Part shown: in pieces, positions 42,392-50,471 of the stretch
Layout: each line of letters starts with the position of its first letter
Numbering within the stretch: position 1 is the first letter of the stretch
Notes under the pieces: model-generated
Databases searched by the model: none
Seen by the model: the letters and a program-made list of their open reading frames with translations, nothing else
Told to the model about the DNA's origin: nothing
Made by a program: the position numbers and the translations under genes
Origin: Schaalia odontolytica
GTDB lineage: Bacteria > Actinomycetota > Actinomycetes > Actinomycetales > Actinomycetaceae
Direction of reading: 5' to 3'
NCBI RefSeq assembly: GCF_031191545.1
Contig: NZ_CP133472.1
Location: 2,108,001 to 2,172,000 of the forward strand
DNA: 64,000 bases

Positions 42392-43658
42392 GACCAGCCT
42401 TCGACACAATTGGCTGCGATAGGGACAAGCCGAGGGACGAAGCAACGGTGGGGTCCGCGATGTCCGAGGCCGGCCTGCCCGCCGCTATCAGCATGCCCAT
42501 TGCGCGTAGGGCCGGCATCGCGTGCTCGAAGAAGGCGCGGTACCCCTCGCACAGGTAGTTATGCCTGGAGGAGCCGCGTTCGACGAAACGGTCTTTCGGG
42601 CATCCGCCCCAGCACAGGCGCAGGTGCGGGCACGCTTGGCATTCATCGTCGACGTCCGGCTTGAGTCGCGCAAAGTCACGCATTTTCTCGGAGGCAGCCA
42701 GATCAGCAAACGACGAAGAGTTGATAGAGCCGACCAGCCAGTCGGGTTCCACCCAGTGGTCGCAGGCGTAGACGTCCCCGTTGAATTCCATTGCCATGTT
42801 CGCCCCGCACTGGGGTGCGTGCACGCACACCGTGGCCGAGCCGAACATGGCCGACAGGGTCGAGTCCACGTCCTGGATGAAGACCTCGCCGACGTCGGAT
42901 GCCAGCCACTGGTCGAACACCTCGCATAGGAAGTTCCCGTAGCGGCTTGGAGTCGTGGAACGGCTCGTCACGCAGTCCCCATCCTGTCGGTACAGGAGCG
43001 CAGAAGTGCCCGAGCGCCAGCCGCGCTCGGCCTGGGCCAGGTCGGCGGCGCGCACACGCTCGACGATGGGGATGAACTGCAGATATCGGGCCCCTAGATC
43101 GTCACGGAAGTAGCGGTATACCCGGGCCCCGTGGTCCTCGTTCGCGGCGTTGACCGTGCACAGAATGTTCGTCTCCACGCCCGCGCGGGCGAGGGCCTCC
43201 CAGCCGCGCACAACCATCGCGTGGGTGCCGCGCCCGCCACGGTTGAGCCGGTAGGCGTCGTGCAGGGGAGCGGGCCCGTCAATGGACACGCCCACGAGGA
43301 AGTTGTGGTCCGCGAAAAAGCGGGCCCACGCGTCGGTCACCAGCGTGCCATTGGTTTGCAGTGCGTGACGCACGCGCTGGGTGGGTCGGCGGTAGGCCTC
43401 GCACAGCTCGATGAGGCGCTCAAAAAAAGGCAGACCGCGCAGGGTCGGCTCCCCGCCCTGCCACAGCATCGTCACCTCGCCGTCGGTGCTCGAGTCCAGG
43501 AACGCCTCGACGTAACGTTCCAAGGTCTGCTCGGACATAGTCTGCGCGGCAGCGTCGTAGAGCAGTTCCTTGGACAGGAAAAAGCAATACTGGCAATCCA
43601 GGTTGCAGGCTGCTCCCGTCGGTTTAGTGACCACGGAGAAGGGGATTGGGCGCGTCAC
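42381..43658 (-). CDS. Anaerobic sulfatase-maturating radical SAM enzyme (anSME)
   Basis: A 425-residue radical SAM protein that converts the active-site Cys (or Ser) of a sulfatase to formylglycine without oxygen. The radical SAM cluster motif is C18-x3-C22-x2-C25 (CNLDCQYC), with GGEPTLR downstream. The C-terminal SPASM region has CVHAPQCGANMAMEFNGDVYACDHW and CQACPHLRLCWGGCP, which hold two auxiliary [4Fe-4S] clusters. The GTG start overlaps the ROK regulator stop (GTGA). Its target is very likely the sulfatase at 45029-46549. Confidence 0.93.
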   Translation of the reverse strand: MTRPIPFSVVTKPTGAACNLDCQYCFFLSKELLYDAAAQTMSEQTLERYVEAFLDSSTDGEVTMLWQGGEPTLRGLPFFERLIELCEAYRRPTQRVRHALQTNGTLVTDAWARFFADHNFLVGVSIDGPAPLHDAYRLNRGGRGTHAMVVRGWEALARAGVETNILCTVNAANEDHGARVYRYFRDDLGARYLQFIPIVERVRAADLAQAERGWRSGTSALLYRQDGDCVTSRSTTPSRYGNFLCEVFDQWLASDVGEVFIQDVDSTLSAMFGSATVCVHAPQCGANMAMEFNGDVYACDHWVEPDWLVGSINSSSFADLAASEKMRDFARLKPDVDDECQACPHLRLCWGGCPKDRFVERGSSRHNYLCEGYRAFFEHAMPALRAMGMLIAAGRPASDIADPTVASSLGLSLSQPIVSKAGHDR

Positions 43659-44872
43659 GGCCGCTCCCCTCGAACGACGCTCGCCCTCAACGACGAGGCC
43701 GGCTCCTCCCGCTGGGGTGAGCCTTCCTCGGGGCAGTGGGCAGCCGGGTCGTCCTCCTCAAAGGGATGGGCGGCTATATACGCGCTGGCCTGAGCAGCGC
43801 CCAGGGGCCCCAGCGATGCCCCCACGACGTCGATGTCCCACTCCATGACGGGAAGGAGCTCCCCGTACATGGAGGCCGCTATGTCGGATCGCAGGGAGGG
43901 GAACGCGTCGACGATTTCGCCGGCAACGATGATGGCCCTCGGGTTAATGAGGAGCGCGGCCGACCCGAGGACATAGCCGACGGCCTGCGCCGCTCGCTCC
44001 AGGGCCTCGCGCGCATGCGTGTCACCCGAGAGGACAGCGGCTCGCAGCTGAGCAATATCGGCAACGCCCGCGCGCTCACACAGCGCCGGGACGGAGGCCA
44101 GCGTCTCGAGGCACCCACGCTTGCCACAGGCGCAGGGTGAGTCATTGGACCCCACCGTCATGTGTCCCAGTTCCCCGGCCAGGCCACCCGCACCGCCAAC
44201 CAGGCGAAAATCGGAGACGACGCAGCCGCCCACGCCTCCCGACAGGCGCAGATAGATGAACGAGGACATGTCCGCGCCCGCGCCCCACAAGGCCTCCGCC
44301 AGTGCCGCCACACGCACGGTGTTGTCGACGACCGGGAGCGGATCCCACCAGCGACGCGTGAGCTCGCTGAGCTCTTCCATGGTTGGGTATGCGTCCGAGG
44401 AAAGCCTGGCGTTACGCCCCATCGGAATGGGAACCCCCACGCCCACCGCGCGCACCGTCGAGGTGTCGATCCCCTGACGGGCCGCGCTCGCGGCGAGGGC
44501 CTCGCAGGTCTGTTCGAGAGAGAGCTGGAGGGAAGGGGAGGTGGGGGAGACGATGTGGACGGCTGCCAGGACGGTGCCGTTGCGCGAGAGCATGACGCCC
44601 GCGCATGACGTGCGCGTGACGTTCAGGCCGACGCAGTGTACCGCCGAGGAGTTGAGGGTGAGGAGTTGGGTGGGCCGGCCTCGTCCGGGGGCGTTCGTGC
44701 GCACCGGAGTCACTGAGCCCTCGTCGAGGAGGGTGGTGAGCGCGCGCCCCAGGTTCGTGCGCGAGGTGTCGAGCGCCTCGCATAGCTGGGAGCGCGTCGC
44801 GGGGGCTTTGGTCAGGCGGGCGACGATGCGGTCTTCGAGGGTGGGCAGAGGTCTGCGTGTGGGGTATTGCAT
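43655..44872 (-). CDS. ROK family transcriptional regulator
   Basis: A 405-residue repressor type. An N-terminal winged helix (about 15-75; SQLCEALDTSRTNLGRALTTLLDEG) is followed by a sugar-kinase-like ROK domain with the zinc motif CACGKRGCLE. ROK regulators release DNA on binding a sugar or sugar phosphate. ATG 44872 has AAAGGAGAGGC directly upstream; an earlier in-frame ATG at 44953 has none. It heads the ROK-anSME-TauE unit. An AGTGA/TCA-type inverted repeat lies in its own promoter and before the MFS gene. The C-terminal tail is disordered. Confidence 0.9.
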   Translation of the reverse strand: MQYPTRRPLPTLEDRIVARLTKAPATRSQLCEALDTSRTNLGRALTTLLDEGSVTPVRTNAPGRGRPTQLLTLNSSAVHCVGLNVTRTSCAGVMLSRNGTVLAAVHIVSPTSPSLQLSLEQTCEALAASAARQGIDTSTVRAVGVGVPIPMGRNARLSSDAYPTMEELSELTRRWWDPLPVVDNTVRVAALAEALWGAGADMSSFIYLRLSGGVGGCVVSDFRLVGGAGGLAGELGHMTVGSNDSPCACGKRGCLETLASVPALCERAGVADIAQLRAAVLSGDTHAREALERAAQAVGYVLGSAALLINPRAIIVAGEIVDAFPSLRSDIAASMYGELLPVMEWDIDVVGASLGPLGAAQASAYIAAHPFEEDDPAAHCPEEGSPQREEPASSLRASVVRGERP

Positions 44873-44937
44873 GCCTCTCCTTTCCGACGCTTCATCTTTG
44901 GTGCCCGATCGGGGCGCTTCGACCTCGTTGACAGTTT

Positions 44938-44955
44938 CTATGATACGCGTCACTG
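44938..44955. promoter_or_regulatory. Candidate ROK operator upstream of its own gene
   Basis: CTATGA-N6-TCACTG, imperfect 6-6-6 inverted repeat. It resembles TAGTGA-N6-TCACTA at 48145-48162 upstream of the MFS gene. Confidence 0.35.
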
Positions 44956-44980
44956 TGAGGGGTGTGTAGGGCGCGAGTTT

Positions 44981-45022
44981 GCCTCGGCGGCGGGGGCGCG
45001 TCAGTCCTCCCGCCGCCGAGGC
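44981..45022 (-). terminator. Terminator after the sulfatase gene
   Basis: A perfect 14-bp stem (GCCTCGGCGGCGGG at 44981-44994, CCCGCCGCCGAGGC at 45009-45022). It separates the MFS-sulfatase unit from the ROK-anSME-TauE unit. Confidence 0.75.
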
Positions 45023-45028
45023 CGGGGG

Positions 45029-46549
45029 TTAGTCGCTCGTGACCTCGTCGAGGTCGGAGCGAGCCGTGTTCACCAGCGGGACGTCGAAGTCCGTCATCGC
45101 CGCCATCCACTTGGCGAAGGAATGGTCCCCGCGCTCGCGCAGCTGCAGGTACAGGTTCGTCGCCAACTCCCTGCGGATCTCATCGTAGACGGGCACGGTG
45201 TACACGTTGTTCATCTCCGCCGGATCCAGGCGCAGGTCGTAGAGCTCGTTGATCGACTCGGGGTTGATGACGAGCTTGAAGTCCCGCGTGCGCAGCATGC
45301 GCTGCTGGAGGGGGAAGTGATGGCCGTGGAACTCGCACACGATGTCTTCGCGCCAGCCTTCGACGTCCTCGCCGCGGGTCAGGTCCACGATCGAGCGGCC
45401 ATCCTCCACGAGCGAGGTGTCCAGACCCGCGATGTCGAGCACCGTGGCCGGCAGGTCGATGAGGGAGACGAACGCGTCGGAGCGGCCCACGGTCGAGACG
45501 CCGGGGATGTGGGCGATGAAAGGGACGTTGTAGATGTCGTCGTACATCATCGGGCCCTTGTCGTTGAGGCGGTGCGAGCCCGTGAACTCACCGTGGTCCG
45601 CGCAGAAGAAGACCGCCGTGTCGTCCAGGATGCCCAGCTCGCGCGCCACGTCCATGATGCGCCCGATCTCGAAGTCGATCATGGCCGTGTATCCCCAGTA
45701 GACCGCGATGAGCTTCTTCCACTGCTCGTTCGTGAACGAGGACGTGGACCAGTAGGTCGCGTAGTTCTCCTGGATTGGGGGTTTGCCGATGAGGGAGTCG
45801 CCGAAGTTTTCCGGCAGCTCGACGTCGTCTGGATCGATGAGGTCGAACCACTCGTCGGGCAGGAAGTAAGGCAGGTGGGGGCCGAAGAAGTGCACGTCGA
45901 GGCAGAAGGGCTGTCCCGAGTCCTTCCAGTCGGCCGCGTACTCACGCAACTTTTCGATCGCGCGGTCCGCCAGGAAGCGCTCGAAGGTGGCCTCCTCGGG
46001 CTGGTCGAGGCGCGCGGCGATGATGTGGCCGTCGCGCCCGCCGGGCAGCTTGCCGCGCCACAGGTCGTGCGCGCGAACAGGCGGGAGGTTGTTGGCCTCG
46101 AGCCAGGCGACGTACAACTCGTTGGCCACCGGATTTTCGGCACCCCAGTAGGTGTCGTCGTCCGCGCCGAACTTGTCGGGCAGGTTGTAGCCGCAGTGGT
46201 ACTTGCCCACGATGCCGACGTTGTATCCGGCGTCGCGCAGCTCCTGCGTGTATGTCCACGTTCCCTCGGGGATCGAGACCTGGTAGGCGATGTTCCACTC
46301 GGGGTTGGCCAGCACCTGGTGCTTACCTGGGCGCTTGCCGGTGAGCAGCGAGGCGCGCGCCGGCGTGCAGATAGCTGTGGGGGTGAAGCAGTGGGTGAAG
46401 GCGAATCCGGATTCGCCCATCGCATCGATGACGGGGGTGCGCGCATGGGGGTTGCCCAGGCAGCCGATCGTGTCGGTGCGATGCTGGTCGGTCATAATGA
46501 CCAGGACGTTGCGCACGTTGTCGGGAATATCCCGAGTCGTATCAGTCAT
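45029..46549 (-). CDS. Cytosolic Cys-type (type I) sulfatase
   Basis: A 506-residue sulfatase of the alkaline-phosphatase superfamily. The formylglycine motif is C61-T-P-A-R65 followed by ASLLTGKRPG, and metal ligands are D20-region TDQHR and ADHGEFTGSH (about 288-297). No signal peptide is present, so it acts in the cytosol, consistent with maturation by the neighbouring anSME. The substrate is unknown; an adjacent sugar-porter MFS points to a sulfated sugar or related small ester taken up intact. It lies 42 bp after the MFS gene in one operon. Confidence 0.9.
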   Translation of the reverse strand: MTDTTRDIPDNVRNVLVIMTDQHRTDTIGCLGNPHARTPVIDAMGESGFAFTHCFTPTAICTPARASLLTGKRPGKHQVLANPEWNIAYQVSIPEGTWTYTQELRDAGYNVGIVGKYHCGYNLPDKFGADDDTYWGAENPVANELYVAWLEANNLPPVRAHDLWRGKLPGGRDGHIIAARLDQPEEATFERFLADRAIEKLREYAADWKDSGQPFCLDVHFFGPHLPYFLPDEWFDLIDPDDVELPENFGDSLIGKPPIQENYATYWSTSSFTNEQWKKLIAVYWGYTAMIDFEIGRIMDVARELGILDDTAVFFCADHGEFTGSHRLNDKGPMMYDDIYNVPFIAHIPGVSTVGRSDAFVSLIDLPATVLDIAGLDTSLVEDGRSIVDLTRGEDVEGWREDIVCEFHGHHFPLQQRMLRTRDFKLVINPESINELYDLRLDPAEMNNVYTVPVYDEIRRELATNLYLQLRERGDHSFAKWMAAMTDFDVPLVNTARSDLDEVTSD

Positions 46550-46591
46550 TGCAATGCCTTTTCGTCGTTGAAATAGAAGGGGGGGGAGTGT

Positions 46592-48040
46592 TCACTTCTG
46601 GGTGATGACCTTGTCCATGTCCTCAAGCTCGGCACCGCTGGTCTCGGTGAGGAACTTCGCCGTGAAGATGACTGCGAGGACGCCGAAGGCGCAGTAAATC
46701 CAGTAGGTGCCAGCGGGCGACCAGCCGATGAGGAAGGGGAAGAGGAGGACAACCAGGAAGTTGACGAGGAAGTCGGCGCCCGATGCGAGCGACATGGCGC
46801 CACCGCGGATCGAGTTGGGGAACATCTCGCCCATGACGATGGAGAAGATGGGGCCCCACGAGGAGGTGAATCCGAGGAGGAAGGTACACAAGGCCGCGAC
46901 CGCCAGGAATGCCAGGACGGGGGAGTCTGCGACATCCGGCTTGCCGTCGACGGTGGGGGCGACCGTGAAGACCGTGGCCACGATGCCCAGCGATACGAAG
47001 ATGAGGGTGCCGCCGTAGATCAGCATGCGCTTGCGGCCCACGCGGTCCACCAGCATGATGCCCGACAGGACGCCGACGATCTTGAAGGCGGTGATGAGCA
47101 GGGTCTGGGCCAGGGCCATCGACTCGGTGAAGCCGACTGCGGCGAACAGGGAGTTGGAGTAGAAGAAGACGCCGTTGATGCCGGTGAGCTGCTGGAACGC
47201 GGCGATCGCCATGCCGACAAACACGAGGCCGCGCCACTGCGAGGACAGGATCTGCCCGATCGACAGCTTCGCGCCGCCCGTGATTGTCAGGGACTGGGCG
47301 ATGGCTTCGACACGGTCTGCGGGGTCTTCCTCGCCGGACAGCTTGGCTAGGATCTCCTCGGCCTCCTTGGTGCGGCCCACGGAGACGAGGTAGCGGGGAG
47401 ACTCGGGAATCTTCGCCGTGAAGATGACGAAGAGGAGGGCCGGGATGATGAGGCAGGCGAAGAGGACCTGCCAGGTCATGAGGCCGCCGAACGCCGGCTT
47501 AGCGGCGCCGCCTGTGATCGAGACGACCGCGGTGTTGATGAGGCCGGCGAAGAACAGGCCCAGGATGATCGCGAGCTGGCGGAAGCCGATGAGACGCCCG
47601 CGGATGTCTGCGGGCGCAATTTCCGCGACGTAGCCGGGGGCAACCGTGGTCGCCGCGCCGAAGCCGATACCGCCAACGATGCGGGTCAGGAGGAGGAAGG
47701 GATAGCCGAAGCTGCCCAGGAGGGGAGAGATGGGGCCGAGGAGGGCCTCAAAAAGCAGGAAGGGGCCGACCCACATGAGCGTGGTCTTGCGGCCGATCTT
47801 GTCGGAGATGCGTCCCGCGGCGAGGGCACCGATCAGGCCGCCGATGACACCTGCCGCGCCCGCAACGCCCTGCAGGATCGGGCCGAGCTCGAAGGTGGAT
47901 CCCACGGCCTTGATGGCGGCGTTGAGGACCATGCCCTCGAATCCGTAGAAGAAGGGGCCGAGGGTGGCGATGAGAGCGAGAGTCGTTGCGTAGCGCCTCG
48001 CTTGCTTCTCGCGGGGTGTGAGTGTGGTTGTCGATGACAT
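46592..48040 (-). CDS. MFS sugar-porter family transporter
   Basis: A 482-residue permease with 12 predicted helices. Sugar-porter signatures are GRISDKIGRKTTLMW (loop 2-3), PESPRYLVSVGRT after helix 6, and VDRVGRKRML in the second half; the QQLTGINGVFFYS segment in helix 7 is the classic hexose-binding region. It is probably a proton symporter. ATG 48040 has AAGGATGAAG upstream; an earlier in-frame ATG at 48094 was rejected for lack of a site. It leads the sulfatase operon, so a sulfated sugar is a reasonable but unproven substrate. Confidence 0.9.
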   Translation of the reverse strand: MSSTTTLTPREKQARRYATTLALIATLGPFFYGFEGMVLNAAIKAVGSTFELGPILQGVAGAAGVIGGLIGALAAGRISDKIGRKTTLMWVGPFLLFEALLGPISPLLGSFGYPFLLLTRIVGGIGFGAATTVAPGYVAEIAPADIRGRLIGFRQLAIILGLFFAGLINTAVVSITGGAAKPAFGGLMTWQVLFACLIIPALLFVIFTAKIPESPRYLVSVGRTKEAEEILAKLSGEEDPADRVEAIAQSLTITGGAKLSIGQILSSQWRGLVFVGMAIAAFQQLTGINGVFFYSNSLFAAVGFTESMALAQTLLITAFKIVGVLSGIMLVDRVGRKRMLIYGGTLIFVSLGIVATVFTVAPTVDGKPDVADSPVLAFLAVAALCTFLLGFTSSWGPIFSIVMGEMFPNSIRGGAMSLASGADFLVNFLVVLLFPFLIGWSPAGTYWIYCAFGVLAVIFTAKFLTETSGAELEDMDKVITQK

Positions 48041-48116
48041 GTCTTCATCCTTGAAGGTGTGGTGATGCGCCCGCGCCTGCCGTGTGCGCTTCATTCACCG
48101 TACGCGCGCATTTTTG

Positions 48117-48134
48117 TGTCCGAAGTAACGGACA
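48117..48134. promoter_or_regulatory. Inverted repeat TGTCCG-N6-CGGACA upstream of the MFS gene
   Basis: A perfect 6-6-6 inverted repeat with flanking TTT/AAA, 77 bp before the MFS start. A candidate operator, distinct from the neighbouring TAGTGA repeat. Confidence 0.4.
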
Positions 48135-48144
48135 TAAACAGACG

Positions 48145-48162
48145 TAGTGAACTAGGTCACTA
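48145..48162. promoter_or_regulatory. Inverted repeat TAGTGA-N6-TCACTA upstream of the MFS gene
   Basis: A perfect 6-6-6 inverted repeat, 105 bp before the MFS start. The similar CTATGA-N6-TCACTG in the ROK promoter makes this a candidate ROK operator. Confidence 0.4.
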
Positions 48163-48174
48163 GAATGTGTGAGT

Positions 48175-49023
48175 TTAGCGTGTCTGAAGGACGAACTCCG
48201 GATTTGGAGTATCCGCCGGCGTCACCGAGTCAGCCTCGATCAACAGTGCTTTCGTGCCGCGTACCCGCAGCGTGCCGCTCACGTGCACCCAGCTATCGGC
48301 TTCGGGGGTGGGGCCGCTCCAGCGCACCGCGAAGCCAACCGGGTACGCGTCAGCCGCGCAGCACCAGATCGCCATGCGAGCCACAGCGAAACTCTCTTCC
48401 TCCGTCACGCGTGGAATGGAAGCCTGGCCACGGGCTGCCTCCGGACTCACCACGAAACCGACGAGGTCGATGCGCTGGCCGTCGTGAGCGCGCCCGTTGG
48501 CGATCAGTTCCTCGACCTGCCCGTAGAAGTTGTCCGTCGTGAGCTCGAGCGTCCCCGCCGACGGCACCGCAGATGCGCCCCCACTCTGGCTATCGGTGGA
48601 GGGGGTGTCGCCGTCCGAGGAGGAAGTCGGCGCGGAGCTAGTCTCTTCATTGCCAGCGTCGAGGCCGGGGTTCGCACCCGCGTCAGCCCCGCGGGCGCTC
48701 CACGCGGTGGATGCCAACTCCGACGGAGAGACGTGGAAAGGAAGAACGATGAGTGCGCTCGCAACGAGCGCGACAAAGGTGCGCGTCAGCGCATGACGAG
48801 CCTGATCGCTGTCGTTCTGTGCGTGTTCGCTCAAGCCGAGCCGAGCGGACAGGGCGAGCGAACAGGCAAGCAAGCCAACTCCCGAAGCAATGATCCCCAG
48901 GCGCGCGGACGGGGGCACGAACGACGCGTAACGGCCCGAGAGCGACAGCCAAAGGAGTCCGCCACCCAGGCATGCCAGCGACAGCGACTGCGCAATCGGA
49001 GCGAGTCGATCAAGAACCTTCAC
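48175..49023 (-). CDS. DUF1980/TIGR03943 family protein
   Basis: A 282-residue protein with two N-terminal membrane helices (about 10-30, 40-65) and another near 85-105, a Ser/Asp/Gly-rich linker (about 115-160), and a C-terminal soluble domain with the family features YGQVEELIANGRAHDGQRIDLVGFV and CCAADAYPVGFAVRW. It is the standard partner of PF03773 permeases, like B. subtilis YcgQ with YcgR. Its role is unknown. The GTG at 49023 overlaps the permease stop (GTGA); a GTG at 49041 is the alternative. Confidence 0.85.
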   Translation of the reverse strand: MKVLDRLAPIAQSLSLACLGGGLLWLSLSGRYASFVPPSARLGIIASGVGLLACSLALSARLGLSEHAQNDSDQARHALTRTFVALVASALIVLPFHVSPSELASTAWSARGADAGANPGLDAGNEETSSAPTSSSDGDTPSTDSQSGGASAVPSAGTLELTTDNFYGQVEELIANGRAHDGQRIDLVGFVVSPEAARGQASIPRVTEEESFAVARMAIWCCAADAYPVGFAVRWSGPTPEADSWVHVSGTLRVRGTKALLIEADSVTPADTPNPEFVLQTR

Positions 49024-50030
49024 GAGAGTGCCCCCATCCACCAGGCGCAGCCGATAACGAGCGCTGCCACAGCCGTCACCGTCACGAACAAACGAACCAC
49101 GAACGCGATGCGGAACTGTGAAGCCAGGAGGGCTACGTTCTTGATGTCCATCATCGGCCCGTAGACCATGAAGCCCATGAGCGCGCCCGTTGGGGCGAGG
49201 GAAGCCAAAGATCGGGCGATCACCGCGTCAGAAGACGAACAGAGGGAGAGAGCGAAACCGGCACCCATCATGAGCGCCAACGCGCCGGGCGCGGGCAGTC
49301 CTGCGAGCAGAGACGACACCGGCCAGAAAACCTGAGCGAGTGTGGACGCGGCAACGCCTCCGAGCAGGTAGGGCAGGATCCTGCCGAAAGATTGACCTGT
49401 CGCGCCCAGAACGCCCGAGATTGATCGATCCGGAACCGCGCAGCCACCCTCGCACCCGCACGTGTTGCTGCCGTGGAGATCCGTTTCCTCGTGCAGAGCG
49501 CGCGGAGAGGAGACCAACATAGACAGGCCGACCGTGAGTGCGACGACGATACTCAGCCCGATGCGTGCGCCCACCAGCGACCATGAGCCGAAGGCATAAT
49601 ACGTCGAGGCGATCACCAGCGGGTTGATAGCGGGAGACGCCAGCATGAGGGTCGTCGCGGCCGACAGCGGCACCCCCTTGCGCAGCAGCGAACGGAAAAT
49701 CGGAACCGCCGAGCAGTCGCAGACGGGCAGCAGGAACGCCGCAATGAGCGCGGCAAACACGGATGCGACCGGGTTTGTCGGGAACACGCGAGCGATCAGT
49801 GATGGGGAAACGAATGCCTCGATGAGCTCGGCGACGAACACGCCCAGCAGCAGGAAGGGAATCGCCTGCAGCGTCATTCCCACGGCGATCGTCGCCGCGC
49901 GGCCAATGGGTAGCCCCGTTGCGGAAATAGCTCCCTGCATCGCCCACACGGCAATCAGCGCGGCCAGAACACATGCGCCGATCAGTGCGCCCCAGGGGCG
50001 TACGGTGCGTGTCGTTTCGATTTCAATCAC
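49020..50030 (-). CDS. PF03773-type permease
   Basis: A 336-residue membrane protein with about eight helices. The conserved LLPVCDCSAVPIFRSLLRKGVP, ASPAINPLVI and CSSSDAVIARSL segments mark the permease family that includes ArsP-type and YcgR proteins. A CGCEGGC cluster in the central loop (about residues 195-201) could bind a thiophilic metal. The transported ion is unknown. GTG 50030 is preceded by TAGAGT and six bases, suggesting leaderless transcription. It overlaps the DUF1980 gene by 4 bp. Confidence 0.88.
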   Translation of the reverse strand: MIEIETTRTVRPWGALIGACVLAALIAVWAMQGAISATGLPIGRAATIAVGMTLQAIPFLLLGVFVAELIEAFVSPSLIARVFPTNPVASVFAALIAAFLLPVCDCSAVPIFRSLLRKGVPLSAATTLMLASPAINPLVIASTYYAFGSWSLVGARIGLSIVVALTVGLSMLVSSPRALHEETDLHGSNTCGCEGGCAVPDRSISGVLGATGQSFGRILPYLLGGVAASTLAQVFWPVSSLLAGLPAPGALALMMGAGFALSLCSSSDAVIARSLASLAPTGALMGFMVYGPMMDIKNVALLASQFRIAFVVRLFVTVTAVAALVIGCAWWMGALS

Positions 50031-50036
50031 CCCACA

Positions 50037-50042
50037 ACTCTA
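50037..50042 (-). promoter_or_regulatory. -10-like hexamer, possible leaderless start of the permease
   Basis: On the minus strand TAGAGT is followed by six bases (TGTGGG) and GTG 50030; same hexamer and spacing as at the M13 peptidase. Confidence 0.4.
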
Positions 50043-50230
50043 GGGCAGGGCAGCGCGGTCCTCGCGAGCACGCGCCGAGGCGATGCGAGACGAGGCCAGC
50101 GCGGCGCCGGTGGGTGCCGCGGGGTGTCGATTCTTAGGGGGCGAGGCCATGTTCGGGCAGACCGCGACGAGCAAGCGCTGTGCTGTGGTCAGGCAGACGC
50201 TGCGCCCGGTGGGCGCACGAGCATTTCTTC

Positions 50231-50467
50231 GCTACACTGGGTTCTCGCTACGATCCGGCCCGGCAACGGGGCATCACCGGGGAGCATCCGGAAGAAAGAA
50301 GGACGCGAGAGCCGGCCACGGCCTCGTCCCCTCGAGTAGAACCGGACGGGAGGGCCCGACACAGCCCCAACGAAGCGGCCGCACCCAGTGAGGGAGCGGC
50401 AAGCGGGGTGGTACCGCGGGTGCCGGCGACGCCGGTCCTCGTCCCTGTATAGGCGCGAGACGAGGAC
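50231..50467 (+). promoter_or_regulatory. T-box riboswitch of ileS, translation-controlling type
   Basis: The conserved T-box core GGGTGGTACCGCGGG lies at about 50406-50420. Upstream, GGGGCATCACCGGGGAGC (50268-50285) fits the short stem I of actinobacterial ileS T-boxes with specifier ATC (50273-50275, isoleucine). Downstream, GTCCTCGTC (50435-50443) pairs perfectly with GACGAGGAC (50459-50467), hiding the Shine-Dalgarno GAGGA five bases before the ileS ATG. Uncharged tRNA-Ile would favour the antisequestrator and open the site. No terminator T-run is present, so control is likely at translation. Confidence 0.88.
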
Positions 50468-50471
50468 ACTC

